Origin: JBBKXP01 sp038251315
Lineage (GTDB): Bacteria; Pseudomonadota; Alphaproteobacteria; Rhodobacterales; Rhodobacteraceae
Direction: 5' to 3'
Assembly (NCBI GenBank): GCA_038251315.1
Contig: JBBSBK010000005.1
Location: 1 to 59,173 of the forward strand
Length of the DNA: 59,173 nucleotides
Below, in pieces: positions 16,382 through 25,628 of this stretch. The translations under genes and the position numbers were made by a program. Every line of letters starts with the position of its first letter. Position 1 is the first letter of the stretch. A model generated the notes under the pieces. It searched no databases, had not been told where the DNA came from, and saw only the letters and a program-made list of their open reading frames with translations.

Positions 16382-17560
16382 ATGGTCAGATTGCGTTTTG
16401 TGGCTGTAACCGTCGTGGCGATGGCCGTGGATCTGATCGGAGGCGCGGCCTTTGCCCAATCGGGCGCGGTGCCCAGAGAGTTCCCGCCTGCCAGTTACAT
16501 CGCGGCGCAATATGTCGACAGCAATGGCTGCGTTTTCGTCCGGGCGGGGATCGCCGGGCAGGTGAACTGGGTACCACGGGTGACGCGGGAACGGGTGCCG
16601 CTCTGCGGGTTCCAGCCATCGCAAGTTGCCCGAAATGAGACCCCGGCGCCGCCGCGTGCCCCGGCGTCGGCCCCGGTCATCCAGATTCCAACGACCTCTG
16701 CGCCCGCTTCCGCCCCTGTGCAAACTCCTGCCGTTGCCCCACGCCCGGCGTCTGTCGCGCGCCGTGAAGCGCCCCCTGCGGTCGTCACACCGCGGATCCA
16801 GACCGAAGTAAGCCCGGCACCGCGCCTGCCGCAAGCCGCCCTACGACAGGCCCCGGCCGCGCGAATGATGACCCGCGCCGAAATCTGTCAGGGCCGCACC
16901 GGAGTCCTGCCCGGATATGTCAGCGCCCGAACCCGCCAACCGATCGACTGCGGTGGTGGTGGCGTGACCATCGCTACCGCGACCGCGCCGGCCATGGGGC
17001 GACAGATGACTTACGCAGAAATCTGCGCCGATGCGTTGGCGTCGGGCCGTCGCTACGTCAACGGGCGCAGCGGGATGGAGGTGCGCTGTGGTCCCCAAAG
17101 CCAGCCGATCGGCAATTACCGGGTGACGTCGGTCAGCGGGCTGACGCCTGTGGCACCGGCCCCGGTCAGCGCCGCGGCCAGTCCCTACGGTGCAGGCACC
17201 CGTTTGGCCGTTGCGCCGCTGGTCCTGATCTCGGTGTCTGTTGCGCAGGCCCGCCGGACGGGGCCGGAGGTTGCCGCCTCCGTCGTCGGCAGCTGTGCGG
17301 CGGCGCAGTACAGCCGCTATCCGGTCCGTTGCGGCCCGCAGACCCAATCGCCCTCGGGGATGTCCGACACGCTTGCGACGCAGACCCCAACGCCGCGCTA
17401 CCGCGCCCCGCAACGCCATGGCCTGTTCCAGAAACCGCCGCCGTATTCGAACCCCCCGCTGGGCACGCCTGATCCGGTGCGACCGCCGGCGGGCTATGTC
17501 GCGGTCTGGGACGATGGTCGGCTGAACCCGCGACGCGGCCTGAATTACAAGTTACCTTAA
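16382..17560 (+). CDS. Secreted/periplasmic protein related to Rhodobacterales SPOR-type proteins, no SPOR domain seen
   Basis: A 392-residue exported protein. Residues 1-22 are a signal peptide ending AFA before QSG. Residues about 30-78 form a module (PASYIAAQYVDSNGCVFVRAG, then WVPRVTRERVPLCGF) seen at the front of Rhodobacterales SPOR proteins. A Pro/Ala-rich linker follows, then two imperfect Cys-containing repeats (MTRAEIC to DCGG, MTYAEIC to RCGP) and a degenerate third. The C-terminal DDGRLNPRRG normally precedes the peptidoglycan-binding SPOR domain, but the protein stops ten residues later. It is likely cell-envelope linked. The ATG at 16382 has GGGGG upstream. Confidence 0.65.
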   Translation: MVRLRFVAVTVVAMAVDLIGGAAFAQSGAVPREFPPASYIAAQYVDSNGCVFVRAGIAGQVNWVPRVTRERVPLCGFQPSQVARNETPAPPRAPASAPVIQIPTTSAPASAPVQTPAVAPRPASVARREAPPAVVTPRIQTEVSPAPRLPQAALRQAPAARMMTRAEICQGRTGVLPGYVSARTRQPIDCGGGGVTIATATAPAMGRQMTYAEICADALASGRRYVNGRSGMEVRCGPQSQPIGNYRVTSVSGLTPVAPAPVSAAASPYGAGTRLAVAPLVLISVSVAQARRTGPEVAASVVGSCAAAQYSRYPVRCGPQTQSPSGMSDTLATQTPTPRYRAPQRHGLFQKPPPYSNPPLGTPDPVRPPAGYVAVWDDGRLNPRRGLNYKLP

Positions 17561-18576
17561 CCGCTGCAGATGCCCTGCAGGCTGATCCAGGCGCTGTCGC
17601 GCAGGATCGGATCGGTCGGGCGTCCTGCCATCGGATCGGTTTCGATCAGCGGCAGGGTCGTTTCGCCGGTCGGATCCAGCGCATAGGCATAGGGCGTCGA
17701 CGGAATGCCCGCGGCGGCAAAGGCCGCGATCAGGGTGTCGGTCGCCGGGCCAGGTTCAATCGTTCGCAGGGCGACATCGGCATAGCTGGCAAGAACGTCG
17801 GGCGGCAGATCGCCGGTGGTCAGCAGACGCATGGTGGTCGGCAGTCCGGCATGGTCCAGCAGCGGTTCCAGCGGATCACGCCCCTGCATCGCCGTCGTCG
17901 CCGCCAGCACCATGCCAGCCACCACGGCCGGGTCTTGCGGACTTTCCACCATCGCGCGGCCCAGTACGACGATCCGCCCGGGCAGCACTAGCGGCGCGGC
18001 CAGTTCGCCGGGCACAACGACGATCTGCCCCGGCGCATCCGCCCCAAGCACCCGCGTCTTCAACCGGTCAAGCGCTTGCACACCCAGCGGACTGCGGCAG
18101 GTCGGCCCGGTCAGACGCTGGATATGGCCCAGCAGGGTCGCACCGATCTCAGACCGTTTCGCCATCGGGACGACCAGCAGGGTCTGCCGAGTCAAGGCGC
18201 CGGGCAGCCAGATCAGCGCGGCGCCGATTACTGCTCCCAGAATCGCCGCGACCCCGACATTGCGCAGCCGCCCCGGTTTGGCGCGTCCACGGGCGATGTG
18301 GCGGCGGACCTTTTCGATCGCATCGATCATCAGATCGTCTTCGATTTCGAGCGTTTCGACGGCTTCGCGGTCGGGGGCATAAAGCGCCGGCCGAGTGCCC
18401 TCGTTCAATCGCTCGACGGCGGGCAGCGACCAGTGGGTGATCGGCCGCCCAACGCCGTCGGACATGACCAATGTCGCATCGCCGAACGACACCACGACAT
18501 CGCGCCTTTGCGCATCGGCCCCGGCACGCCACAGCCCGCCGCTTTCCAGCCGTTGATATTCCTTGAGTGCGGTCAT
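17557..18576 (-). CDS. Conserved hypothetical membrane protein
   Basis: A 339-residue protein of unknown function. The N-terminal cytosolic part (1-100) has YQRLESGGLWRAG and SFGDATLVMSDG, a possible split-PH-like beta region. One transmembrane helix spans about 118-138 (VGVAAILGAVIGAALIWLP). A periplasmic domain follows with PGRIVVLGRAMVE and LLDHAGLPTTMRLLTTGDLP. The latter is reminiscent of M48 peptidase surroundings, but no HExxH is visible, so at most a non-catalytic relative. The ATG at 18576 was chosen; upstream frame is atypical. It is convergent with the preceding gene, with stop codons overlapping. Confidence 0.6.
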   Translation of the reverse strand: MTALKEYQRLESGGLWRAGADAQRRDVVVSFGDATLVMSDGVGRPITHWSLPAVERLNEGTRPALYAPDREAVETLEIEDDLMIDAIEKVRRHIARGRAKPGRLRNVGVAAILGAVIGAALIWLPGALTRQTLLVVPMAKRSEIGATLLGHIQRLTGPTCRSPLGVQALDRLKTRVLGADAPGQIVVVPGELAAPLVLPGRIVVLGRAMVESPQDPAVVAGMVLAATTAMQGRDPLEPLLDHAGLPTTMRLLTTGDLPPDVLASYADVALRTIEPGPATDTLIAAFAAAGIPSTPYAYALDPTGETTLPLIETDPMAGRPTDPILRDSAWISLQGICSG

Positions 18577-18738
18577 GCCGTTGCCTGTCACCCCCTTGGC
18601 GGGTTTGCGCCGAGGATACGGCAGCCGTTCCAAAATTGACAGTGCGCATCGCGGCTGCCAAATCGTGTGGCAGTTGGCTGACGCGGTCGGATGAAATGCA
18701 CAATATCCACTTGACGGGCTTGCATTTCGTGCCATCTG

Positions 18739-18766
18739 CTGAAAATGAATGAATGTTCATTTTCAG
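18739..18766. promoter_or_regulatory. 28-bp inverted repeat: likely TetR operator
   Basis: CTGAAAATGAA (18739-18749) and TTCATTTTCAG (18756-18766) are perfect 11-bp arms around a 6-bp spacer. The sequence lies 11 bp before the ATG at 18778 of the adjacent TetR gene. Long AT-rich palindromes with TGAATG/TTCA cores are typical operators of TetR efflux repressors. Autoregulation plus control of the downstream RND genes is inferred. Confidence 0.75.
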
Positions 18767-18777
18767 CGCCGGACCGC

Positions 18778-19446
18778 ATGCAGCACGTCGTACACGATAC
18801 CCATGACGCCACAGACCCACGCGCCGATGAAATTCTGGCGCGGGTGCGCGATGTGTTTGTCGAAAAGGGATTCGACGGGGCCTCGATGCAGGTGCTGGCC
18901 AAGGCGGCGGGAATGAGTGCGGGAAATTTCTACCGCTACTTTCCATCCAAGGCGGCGATCATCGCCGCCCTGATCGCGCGCGATATGCAAGAAGTTCATC
19001 AGGATTTCGTTGCGCTGGGTCAGTCCGAGAATCCGCTCGCCCGGTTGCGCGAGTTGCTGGCGGATCGGATCAGCGACCAGTTCCACGGTACCGACGCCCG
19101 GCTCTGGGCCGAGATCGAGGCGGTAGCGGCCCGCGACAGCGAGATCGGCCAGATCAGCAAGGCAATGCAGTCGGAAATTCACAGCCAGATCATCCGCATT
19201 TTCAGTCTGATTTCCGGCCTGCCCGAACCCGTTGCGCGGATCCGGCTGGCCGCCCATGCCGATGCATTAATGGTGCTGGTCAAGGGCGCGTCGATCCGGA
19301 CCTGTCACCCCTCCGACGCCGATGTTCAGGGGGCCACCGATCCGATGGCCTTTCAGGACGTCATCATGCGCCTGATCGACAGCCTTCTTGCCGAAGTCGT
19401 GGCGTTGTCGACCGACGATGTCCCCATGCGAAAGACCGCCCGATGA
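18778..19446 (+). CDS. TetR/AcrR family transcriptional regulator of the RND operon
   Basis: A 222-residue repressor. The N-terminal TetR helix-turn-helix spans about residues 14-60 (ILARVRDVFVEKGFDGASM, KAAGMSAGNFYRYFPSK). The C-terminal two thirds form the helical ligand-binding domain. An in-frame ATG at 18745 would put the start inside the palindromic operator, so I prefer the ATG at 18778. Its stop overlaps the start of the membrane-fusion protein gene (ATGA), so regulator and pump form one operon. The ligand is unknown but presumably a pump substrate. Confidence 0.88.
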   Translation: MQHVVHDTHDATDPRADEILARVRDVFVEKGFDGASMQVLAKAAGMSAGNFYRYFPSKAAIIAALIARDMQEVHQDFVALGQSENPLARLRELLADRISDQFHGTDARLWAEIEAVAARDSEIGQISKAMQSEIHSQIIRIFSLISGLPEPVARIRLAAHADALMVLVKGASIRTCHPSDADVQGATDPMAFQDVIMRLIDSLLAEVVALSTDDVPMRKTAR

Positions 19447-20621
19447 AAACCATCCTCGTGTTCGTTCTGGCCGCTGTTCTGGCGGCGCCGGTTCTGGCCC
19501 AAGATACCGCGCCTGCTGCCCCCGCGCCGGTCGTCCTGCCGGCTATTTCGGTCGCGACTGTGGTCGCAGCACCGATTGCCGACCGGATCTTCGCCTCGGG
19601 TCTGATCGGCCCGGTCGAGGAAATTGTGGTGCAACCGCAGATCGAGGGACAGGCTATCGAGGCCCTGCTGGCCGATATCGGCGACCGCGTCGATCAGGGC
19701 CAAGTGCTGGCACAACTGTCCCGAACGTCGCTACTGCTGCGTCAGACCCAGCTCGAGGCGTCGGGCGCATCGGCGCAGGCGGCGCTGGCGCAGGGGCAGG
19801 CGCAACTGGTCGAAACCCGCGCCTCGGCGGACGAATCGGTACGGGTGCGTGACCGCACGGCGTCGTTGCGTGAAAACGGGGCCGTCAGTCAGGCGGCGCT
19901 GGATCAGGCCACATCGGCGGCGACATCGGCGCTGGCCCGCGTCACCGCCGCCGAACAGGGCGTGCAGGCCGCTGAGGCCCAGATTGCGCTAAGCGTGGCA
20001 CAGTCCGCCGATGTCGATCTGTCGCTGGCCCGCACGGCCGTCAGGGCCCCGGTCGCGGGTGAGATCACGACCCGTAACGCTTCCGTCGGGGCAATCGCCA
20101 CCGCTGGCGGGCCGTCGATGTTCGTCATCATCCGCGACGGTTTGCTCGAATTGCGCGCCGACGTTGCCGAACGCGATGTGCTGCGTCTGGCGGTCGGCCA
20201 GAAGGTCAGCCTGCGCGTCGTTGGGCGCGACGAACCTCTGACGGGCGAGGTGCGCCTTGTCGAGCCGACCGTCGATACCGTTACCCGGCTGGGCCGGGTG
20301 CGGATTGCGCTGGACGACCCCGGCCTCGTGCGGTCGGGTATGTTCGCCGAGGCCGAGATTCTGGCCGCTGCCCGCGAAGGCCTGACTGTGCCCGTTGCAG
20401 CAGTGCAGCTTGGCGCGTCTGGCGCGACGGTGCTGCGTGTCGATGCCGATGGTCTGTTGACCCGCGTCCCTGTGACGACTGGTATCCGCGATCGGGGCAC
20501 CATCGAAATCCTGACCGGGCTGGCGGCGAACGACAGGATCGTATCGCGCGCCGGGGCTTTCGTGCGGGAAGGCGAGCGGATCAATCCGGTCGCCGACACT
20601 GCCGCAGATATGTCGAACTAG
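19443..20621 (+). CDS. RND efflux periplasmic adaptor (membrane fusion protein)
   Basis: A 392-residue HlyD/MexA-type adaptor. Residues 1-19 are a signal peptide (MKTILVFVLAAVLAAPVLA). Barrel-sandwich halves flank a coiled-coil hairpin: VVQPQIEGQAIEALLADIGDRV before, and VRAPVAGEITTRNASVGAI after. The hairpin (about 90-190) is rich in Ala/Gln heptads. A beta-barrel (LRADVAERDVLRLAVGQ) follows. It links the inner-membrane RND pump to an outer-membrane channel; no TolC-like gene is present here. No lipobox Cys is seen after the signal, so it is likely a soluble periplasmic protein. Confidence 0.93.
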   Translation: MKTILVFVLAAVLAAPVLAQDTAPAAPAPVVLPAISVATVVAAPIADRIFASGLIGPVEEIVVQPQIEGQAIEALLADIGDRVDQGQVLAQLSRTSLLLRQTQLEASGASAQAALAQGQAQLVETRASADESVRVRDRTASLRENGAVSQAALDQATSAATSALARVTAAEQGVQAAEAQIALSVAQSADVDLSLARTAVRAPVAGEITTRNASVGAIATAGGPSMFVIIRDGLLELRADVAERDVLRLAVGQKVSLRVVGRDEPLTGEVRLVEPTVDTVTRLGRVRIALDDPGLVRSGMFAEAEILAAAREGLTVPVAAVQLGASGATVLRVDADGLLTRVPVTTGIRDRGTIEILTGLAANDRIVSRAGAFVREGERINPVADTAADMSN

Positions 20622-20633
20622 AGGTCTGACGCC

Positions 20634-23600
20634 ATGAACTTTTCCGCTTGGTCGATCCGCAATCCAGTCGCCCCGATCCTTGCCTTTGTGCTGCTGATGG
20701 TGGTCGGCTGGAACGCCTTCAACAACCTGCCCGTCACCCGATTTCCAAATATCGACGTGCCGCTGGTCGCGATTACCGTCGTGCAGCCCGGTGCCGCGCC
20801 GGCCGAACTGGAAACCCAGGTCACGCGCGTGGTCGAGGATGCTGTTGCAGGGATCAACGGGGTCAAGAATATCCAGTCGACGATTTCTGACGGGGTATCG
20901 ACCTCGGTCGTCGAATTCCGCATGGAGGTGCCCACCGACAAGGCGGTGCAGGACGTCAAAGATGCCGTCGATCAGGCCATCGGCGATCTGCCTGCCGACG
21001 TCGACACCCCCGTGGTGACCAAAATCGACGTCGAGGGGCAGGCGATCATGACCTTTGGCGTCGCCGCCCCAAATCTGACCATCGAAGAACTGTCGTGGTT
21101 CGTGGACGACGTCATCAATCGGGGCCTGCAAGGGCAGGCGGGCATTGGCCGGATCGACCGTTACGGTGGTGCCGACCGTGAAATCCGGGTCGAACTTGAT
21201 CCGGTCAAGCTGGACAGTTTCGGCATCACTGCCGCCGCAGTCAGCCAGCAAATCCGCGCCACCAATGCCGATCTGGGCGCTGGCCGGTCCGAAGTGGGCA
21301 ATGGCGAACAGGCGATCCGCGTCTTGGGCGATGCGACGACGGCGGCGACGTTGGCCGACGTCACGCTGTCGCTGCCCGGCGGGCGCTTTGTGCGCGTCGG
21401 TGATCTGGGGTCGGTCGTGGATTCCTATGAGGAACCGCGCTCGTTTTCGAAATTTAACGGCGATCAGGTGGTGACGTTCGCCGTATTCCGCGCCAAAGGT
21501 GCGTCCGAGGTGTCGGTTGCCGATACCGTCAATGCGACATTGATCGACATCCGCGCCGCCCATCCCGATGTGCAGATCACGCCGGTGGACGACACCGTCT
21601 ATTACACCCTCGGCAACTACGAATCCGCCATGGCCACGTTGGTCGAAGGCGCACTGCTGGCGGTGCTGGTCGTCTTGTTGTTCTTGCGCAACTGGCGGGC
21701 GACTCTGATCGCAGGCGTGGCCCTGCCGCTGTCGATGGTTCCGACATTCTGGGTGATGGACATGCTGGGGTTTTCGCTGAACCTCGTCAGTCTTCTGGCG
21801 ATGACGCTGGCCACCGGCATTCTGGTGGACGATGCCATCGTCGAAGTGGAGAATATATCCCGACACATAAAAATGGGCAAAACCCCCTACCGCGCCGCGA
21901 TCGAAGCGGCGGATGAGATCGGGCTGGCCGTTATCGCGACGACGTTCACAATCGTTGCGGTCTTTGTGCCGGTGTCGTTCATGCCGGGGATTCCGGGGCA
22001 GTATTTCCGCCAGTTCGGGATGACCGTCGCCATTGCCGTGCTCTTTTCCCTGCTGGTCGCCCGCCTGATTACCCCGCTCATGGCCGCCTACATGATGCGC
22101 CCCAAGGACGGTGCGTCGCACGAAGGCGGCGATGGTTTCGTCATGCGTGGCTATCTGTGGATCGTGCGCACGACGATGCGCGTGCGCTATCTGACCCTTC
22201 TTGGAGCAATCGGCCTGTTTGCCATGTCGATGTATTTCATGCTGCAGATCCCCGGCAGTTTCATCCCGCCCGAAGATGTCAGCCGGGTTTCGATTTCAGT
22301 TGAATTACCGCCGGGGTCGACCCTTGCATCGACCGATGACACGACCCGCGCGCTGCGGGCGGAGATTCTGGGTATCGACGGCGTCAAGGACGTGTTCGTG
22401 CTGGGTGGCAGTTCGCCCACCGGGACCCGCGACATTCGTCGGGCGACGTTTACCGTATTGCTGGACAAACTGGATTCCTCGCTTGAACTCAAGCTGTCGG
22501 AACTGGCGCAACAGATACCATTGATCGGCCCCTATATGCCGGTGATTCCGTCGCATGGCCGGGAAATCCCCCAAAGCACCATCGAGTCGCAGATTTTTGC
22601 CGCCATCGCCGTGGTGCCTGACGTCCGCGCATTCAAGTTGAATGACCGTGGCCAGCGCGACATCACCTATTCGATCCTGTCGGCGGACGAGACGGCATTG
22701 AACACCGCGGTTGCCCAGCTTGAAGCCGCGTTAAGCGGTGATCCCCTGCTGGCCAACGTCGCCACCGAAGGGGCGCTGCCCCGCCCGGAAATTCAAATCA
22801 TCCCACGGCTGGAAGAGGCGGCACGCCTGTCCGTCACAACCCGCCAGATCGCCGAGACGATGCGCGTTGCAACGATCGGCGACTATGACGCAGCGCTGGC
22901 CAAGGTGTCTGTCGGTGATCGCCAAATTCCCGTCCGCGTCCAGCTCGACCCTGCCGTACGCGACGACGTGGCCCGCATTGCGGCGCTGAAAATCGTTACC
23001 GGCAGCGGTGCTGTCGTGCCGCTAAGTGCTGTCGCCGACATTCGCGTCGGTGATGGCCCCAGCGTCATCAACCGCCTGAACCGTCAGCGGATTGCGACAA
23101 TCGGGGCCAATCTGCCCGAAGGTGTCGCGTTGGGCACCGCCACGGCGCGGTTTAATGAAATCATCGCCGGCGTCAATCTGCCCGAGGGGGTCAGCGTTGC
23201 CACGTCCGGTGATGCCGAGGTGCAGGGCGAGTTGCTGACGGCTTTTGGCAACGCCATGTTGCTGGGTCTGTTGCTGGTGCTGACCGTGCTGATCCTGCTG
23301 TTCAAATCGGTGATCCAGCCGTTCACCATCCTGTTTTCGCTGCCGCTTGCCATCGGCGGTGTGGCGGCGGCGCTGATCCTGACCAATTCGGCGATTTCGA
23401 TGCCGGTGCTGATCGGCATTCTGATGTTGATGGGGATCGTGACCAAGAACGCTATCCTGTTGGTCGATTTCGCGATTGAAATGCAACGTGCGGGCATGGG
23501 CCGGGTTGAAGCGATGATCGAGGCTGGGCATAAGCGCGCGCGCCCCATCGTCATGACGTCCATTGCAATGTCGGCGGGCATGTTGCCATCGGCGCTGGGC

Positions 23601-23921
23601 GTGGGCGAGGGCGGATCGTTTCGCGCCCCGATGGCGACAGCCGTGATCGGTGGCATCATCGTTTCGACCGTGCTGTCGCTGGTCGTGGTGCCATCGTTCT
23701 ATTTGATCATGGACGATCTGAGCAAGGTGCTGGCGTGGGTCTTCAGCCGCTTTGTCGGCAAGAAAGAGGACGAACCGATTGCGCCGGACGCCTTTGCACT
23801 GGACGCCGCCATCGCCGATCTGCGTGGCGATGTGGACGCGTTGCAAGCCAGAGACCGACGTGCCAGGCGCGAGGATCAGCCGGTCATCCCGCTGATGAAG
23901 CCGGTTCAGGCGGCCGAATAG
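20634..23921 (+). CDS. RND family efflux transporter, inner-membrane pump subunit
   Basis: A 1095-residue proton-driven pump of the AcrB/HAE superfamily. NFSAWSIRNPVAPILAFVLLM is the first membrane helix, followed by PNIDVPLVAITVVQPGAAP at the porter domain. The paired Asp residues of helix 4 are in ATGILVDDAIVEVEN, and the repeated half has GIVTKNAILLVDFA. Twelve membrane helices and two large periplasmic loops are evident. It starts 12 bp after the adaptor gene. The sequence resembles the Roseobacter-type HAE pumps; substrates cannot be told from sequence. The stop abuts that of the convergent ligase gene. Confidence 0.95.
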   Translation: MNFSAWSIRNPVAPILAFVLLMVVGWNAFNNLPVTRFPNIDVPLVAITVVQPGAAPAELETQVTRVVEDAVAGINGVKNIQSTISDGVSTSVVEFRMEVPTDKAVQDVKDAVDQAIGDLPADVDTPVVTKIDVEGQAIMTFGVAAPNLTIEELSWFVDDVINRGLQGQAGIGRIDRYGGADREIRVELDPVKLDSFGITAAAVSQQIRATNADLGAGRSEVGNGEQAIRVLGDATTAATLADVTLSLPGGRFVRVGDLGSVVDSYEEPRSFSKFNGDQVVTFAVFRAKGASEVSVADTVNATLIDIRAAHPDVQITPVDDTVYYTLGNYESAMATLVEGALLAVLVVLLFLRNWRATLIAGVALPLSMVPTFWVMDMLGFSLNLVSLLAMTLATGILVDDAIVEVENISRHIKMGKTPYRAAIEAADEIGLAVIATTFTIVAVFVPVSFMPGIPGQYFRQFGMTVAIAVLFSLLVARLITPLMAAYMMRPKDGASHEGGDGFVMRGYLWIVRTTMRVRYLTLLGAIGLFAMSMYFMLQIPGSFIPPEDVSRVSISVELPPGSTLASTDDTTRALRAEILGIDGVKDVFVLGGSSPTGTRDIRRATFTVLLDKLDSSLELKLSELAQQIPLIGPYMPVIPSHGREIPQSTIESQIFAAIAVVPDVRAFKLNDRGQRDITYSILSADETALNTAVAQLEAALSGDPLLANVATEGALPRPEIQIIPRLEEAARLSVTTRQIAETMRVATIGDYDAALAKVSVGDRQIPVRVQLDPAVRDDVARIAALKIVTGSGAVVPLSAVADIRVGDGPSVINRLNRQRIATIGANLPEGVALGTATARFNEIIAGVNLPEGVSVATSGDAEVQGELLTAFGNAMLLGLLLVLTVLILLFKSVIQPFTILFSLPLAIGGVAAALILTNSAISMPVLIGILMLMGIVTKNAILLVDFAIEMQRAGMGRVEAMIEAGHKRARPIVMTSIAMSAGMLPSALGVGEGGSFRAPMATAVIGGIIVSTVLSLVVVPSFYLIMDDLSKVLAWVFSRFVGKKEDEPIAPDAFALDAAIADLRGDVDALQARDRRARREDQPVIPLMKPVQAAE

Positions 23922-25547
23922 CTACATTGTCCTGGCCAGTGCGCGCAATTCGAATTTCTGGATTTTCCCCGTCGATGTTTTGGGCAGTTCCTGAAACACG
24001 ATCTGCTTGGGCGTCTTGAACCCGGCCAGACGGGCCCGCACAAAGGCGATCAGTTCGGCGGCGTCGGCCGCCGCGCCGTCTTTCAGTTCGACAAAGGCGC
24101 ACGGCACTTCGCCCCATGTATCGTCAGGTTTGGCCACGACAGCGCACAGGCTGACGGCGGGGTGGTGCATCAGCGCCCCCTCCACCTCGACCGAGCTGAT
24201 GTTTTCGCCGCCCGAAATGATGATGTCCTTGGACCGATCTGCGATCTGCATGTGTCCGTCAGGGTGCTGCACGGCAAGGTCTTCGGAATGGAACCAGCCG
24301 CCTGCGAAGGCCGTGGCTGTCGCGTCGGGGTTGCGGTAATAGCCCTTCATCACCGCATTGCCACGCATCACGATCTCGCCCTGCGTGGTGCCGTCATGCG
24401 GCACCTGTTGCAGGTTCGGGTCCAGCACCGTCACGGCCTCCATCATCGGAAAGGCGACCCCCTGGCGTGCGGCAATGGCGGCCTGTTTGTCGCCGGGCAA
24501 AGCATCCCACGCGTCGTCCCACAGGCATTCGGTGACATGGCCGTAGGTTTCGGTCAGCCCGTAAACCTGTGTCACGTTGAACCCCAGCTTTTCAATGGCG
24601 GCGAGCGTCGCGGCAGCGGGCGGCGCCCCGGCGGTAAAGGTCTGCACGGTATGGTCAAAGGGGCGGCGGTCGGCGTCCTTGGCGTTGACGATCATGTTCA
24701 GCACGATGGGGGCACCGCCGAAATGGGTCGCGCCCTCGTCCGCAATCGCGTCATAGATCGCCCGCGCCGTGACGTCGCGGCAGCAGATCATCGTGCCGCC
24801 CAGCAATGGCAGCATCCACGCGTGGTTCCAGCCGTTGCAATGAAACAGCGGCACGACCGTCAGGTAGCGGGGCCGCAGCGTCATCTGCCAACTGACCGGC
24901 GTGCCCATCGTCATCAGATACGCACCGCGATGGTGGTAGACGACTCCCTTGGGCCGCCCGGTGGTGCCCGATGTGTAATTGAGCGCAAGGCTTTCCCATT
25001 CGTCCTGCGGCATGATCCAAGGGATTTGCGCGTCGCCGGTTTGCAGGAAATCCTCGTAGATCAGGTGCTGCCCGCTAGGGACATGGCCCGCATGTTCGTC
25101 GGGCGCCTCGATCAGCAACGGTTTGTGACCGGTCATCGCGGCTACCGCGGCTTCGGCCAACGGCAGGAACTGGCTGTCGCAGATCACCGCGCGGGCCTGA
25201 CCGTGGTCGAAGATATAGGCGACCGTGTCGGTATCCAGCCGCGTGTTGATCGTATTCAGGACCGCGCCGCAGGCGGGGATGGCGAACGATGCCTCGGCGT
25301 GGGCGGGAATGTTGGGCAGCAGGGTCGCCACCACGTCGCCGGGAGCGATACCTGCACGGGTCAGTGCATTGGCCAGTTGCGACACGCGGGCGTGGTAGTG
25401 CGCATAGGTGCGCCGGGTCGGGCCATAGACCAACGCCTCGGTGTTCGGGAACACGCGGGCGGCGCGGGCAAGGTGGGACAGCGGCGTTAACGGCACATAG
25501 TTTGCGGCGCATTTGTCCAGCCCGGTTTCGTCAGCCATCCAGCCCAT
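23922..25547 (-). CDS. Acyl-CoA synthetase (AMP-binding, medium-chain/DmdB-like)
   Basis: A 541-residue adenylate-forming acyl-CoA ligase. The P-loop-like YTSGTTGRPKGV is at about 185-196, GLTETYG is motif A5, WFHSEDLAV and RSKDIIISGGENISS are the hinge motifs, and LPKTSTGKIQKFELR carries the C-terminal catalytic Lys. The overall layout (FHCNGWNHAWMLPLLGG) is that of the group containing medium-chain fatty acyl-CoA ligases and DmdB, the methylmercaptopropionate-CoA ligase of marine Rhodobacterales. Substrate remains undetermined. The ATG at 25547 has GGGAGG seven bases upstream; an internal ATG at 25538 is less likely. Confidence 0.9.
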   Translation of the reverse strand: MGWMADETGLDKCAANYVPLTPLSHLARAARVFPNTEALVYGPTRRTYAHYHARVSQLANALTRAGIAPGDVVATLLPNIPAHAEASFAIPACGAVLNTINTRLDTDTVAYIFDHGQARAVICDSQFLPLAEAAVAAMTGHKPLLIEAPDEHAGHVPSGQHLIYEDFLQTGDAQIPWIMPQDEWESLALNYTSGTTGRPKGVVYHHRGAYLMTMGTPVSWQMTLRPRYLTVVPLFHCNGWNHAWMLPLLGGTMICCRDVTARAIYDAIADEGATHFGGAPIVLNMIVNAKDADRRPFDHTVQTFTAGAPPAAATLAAIEKLGFNVTQVYGLTETYGHVTECLWDDAWDALPGDKQAAIAARQGVAFPMMEAVTVLDPNLQQVPHDGTTQGEIVMRGNAVMKGYYRNPDATATAFAGGWFHSEDLAVQHPDGHMQIADRSKDIIISGGENISSVEVEGALMHHPAVSLCAVVAKPDDTWGEVPCAFVELKDGAAADAAELIAFVRARLAGFKTPKQIVFQELPKTSTGKIQKFELRALARTM

Positions 25548-25628
25548 TGCCGTCCTCCCGCAATCGCGCCAGACATGGCGCGACGTCTGTTGCACTATCA
25601 CCCCAAGCAACGGGAAAGGGCAATTCCT

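Noticed and set aside
18655..18674. CTGCCA-N7-TGGCAG inverted repeat upstream of the minus-strand gene at 18576
   Set aside because: Six-base arms with a seven-base spacer are short enough to arise by chance in GC-rich DNA, and no regulator is suggested.
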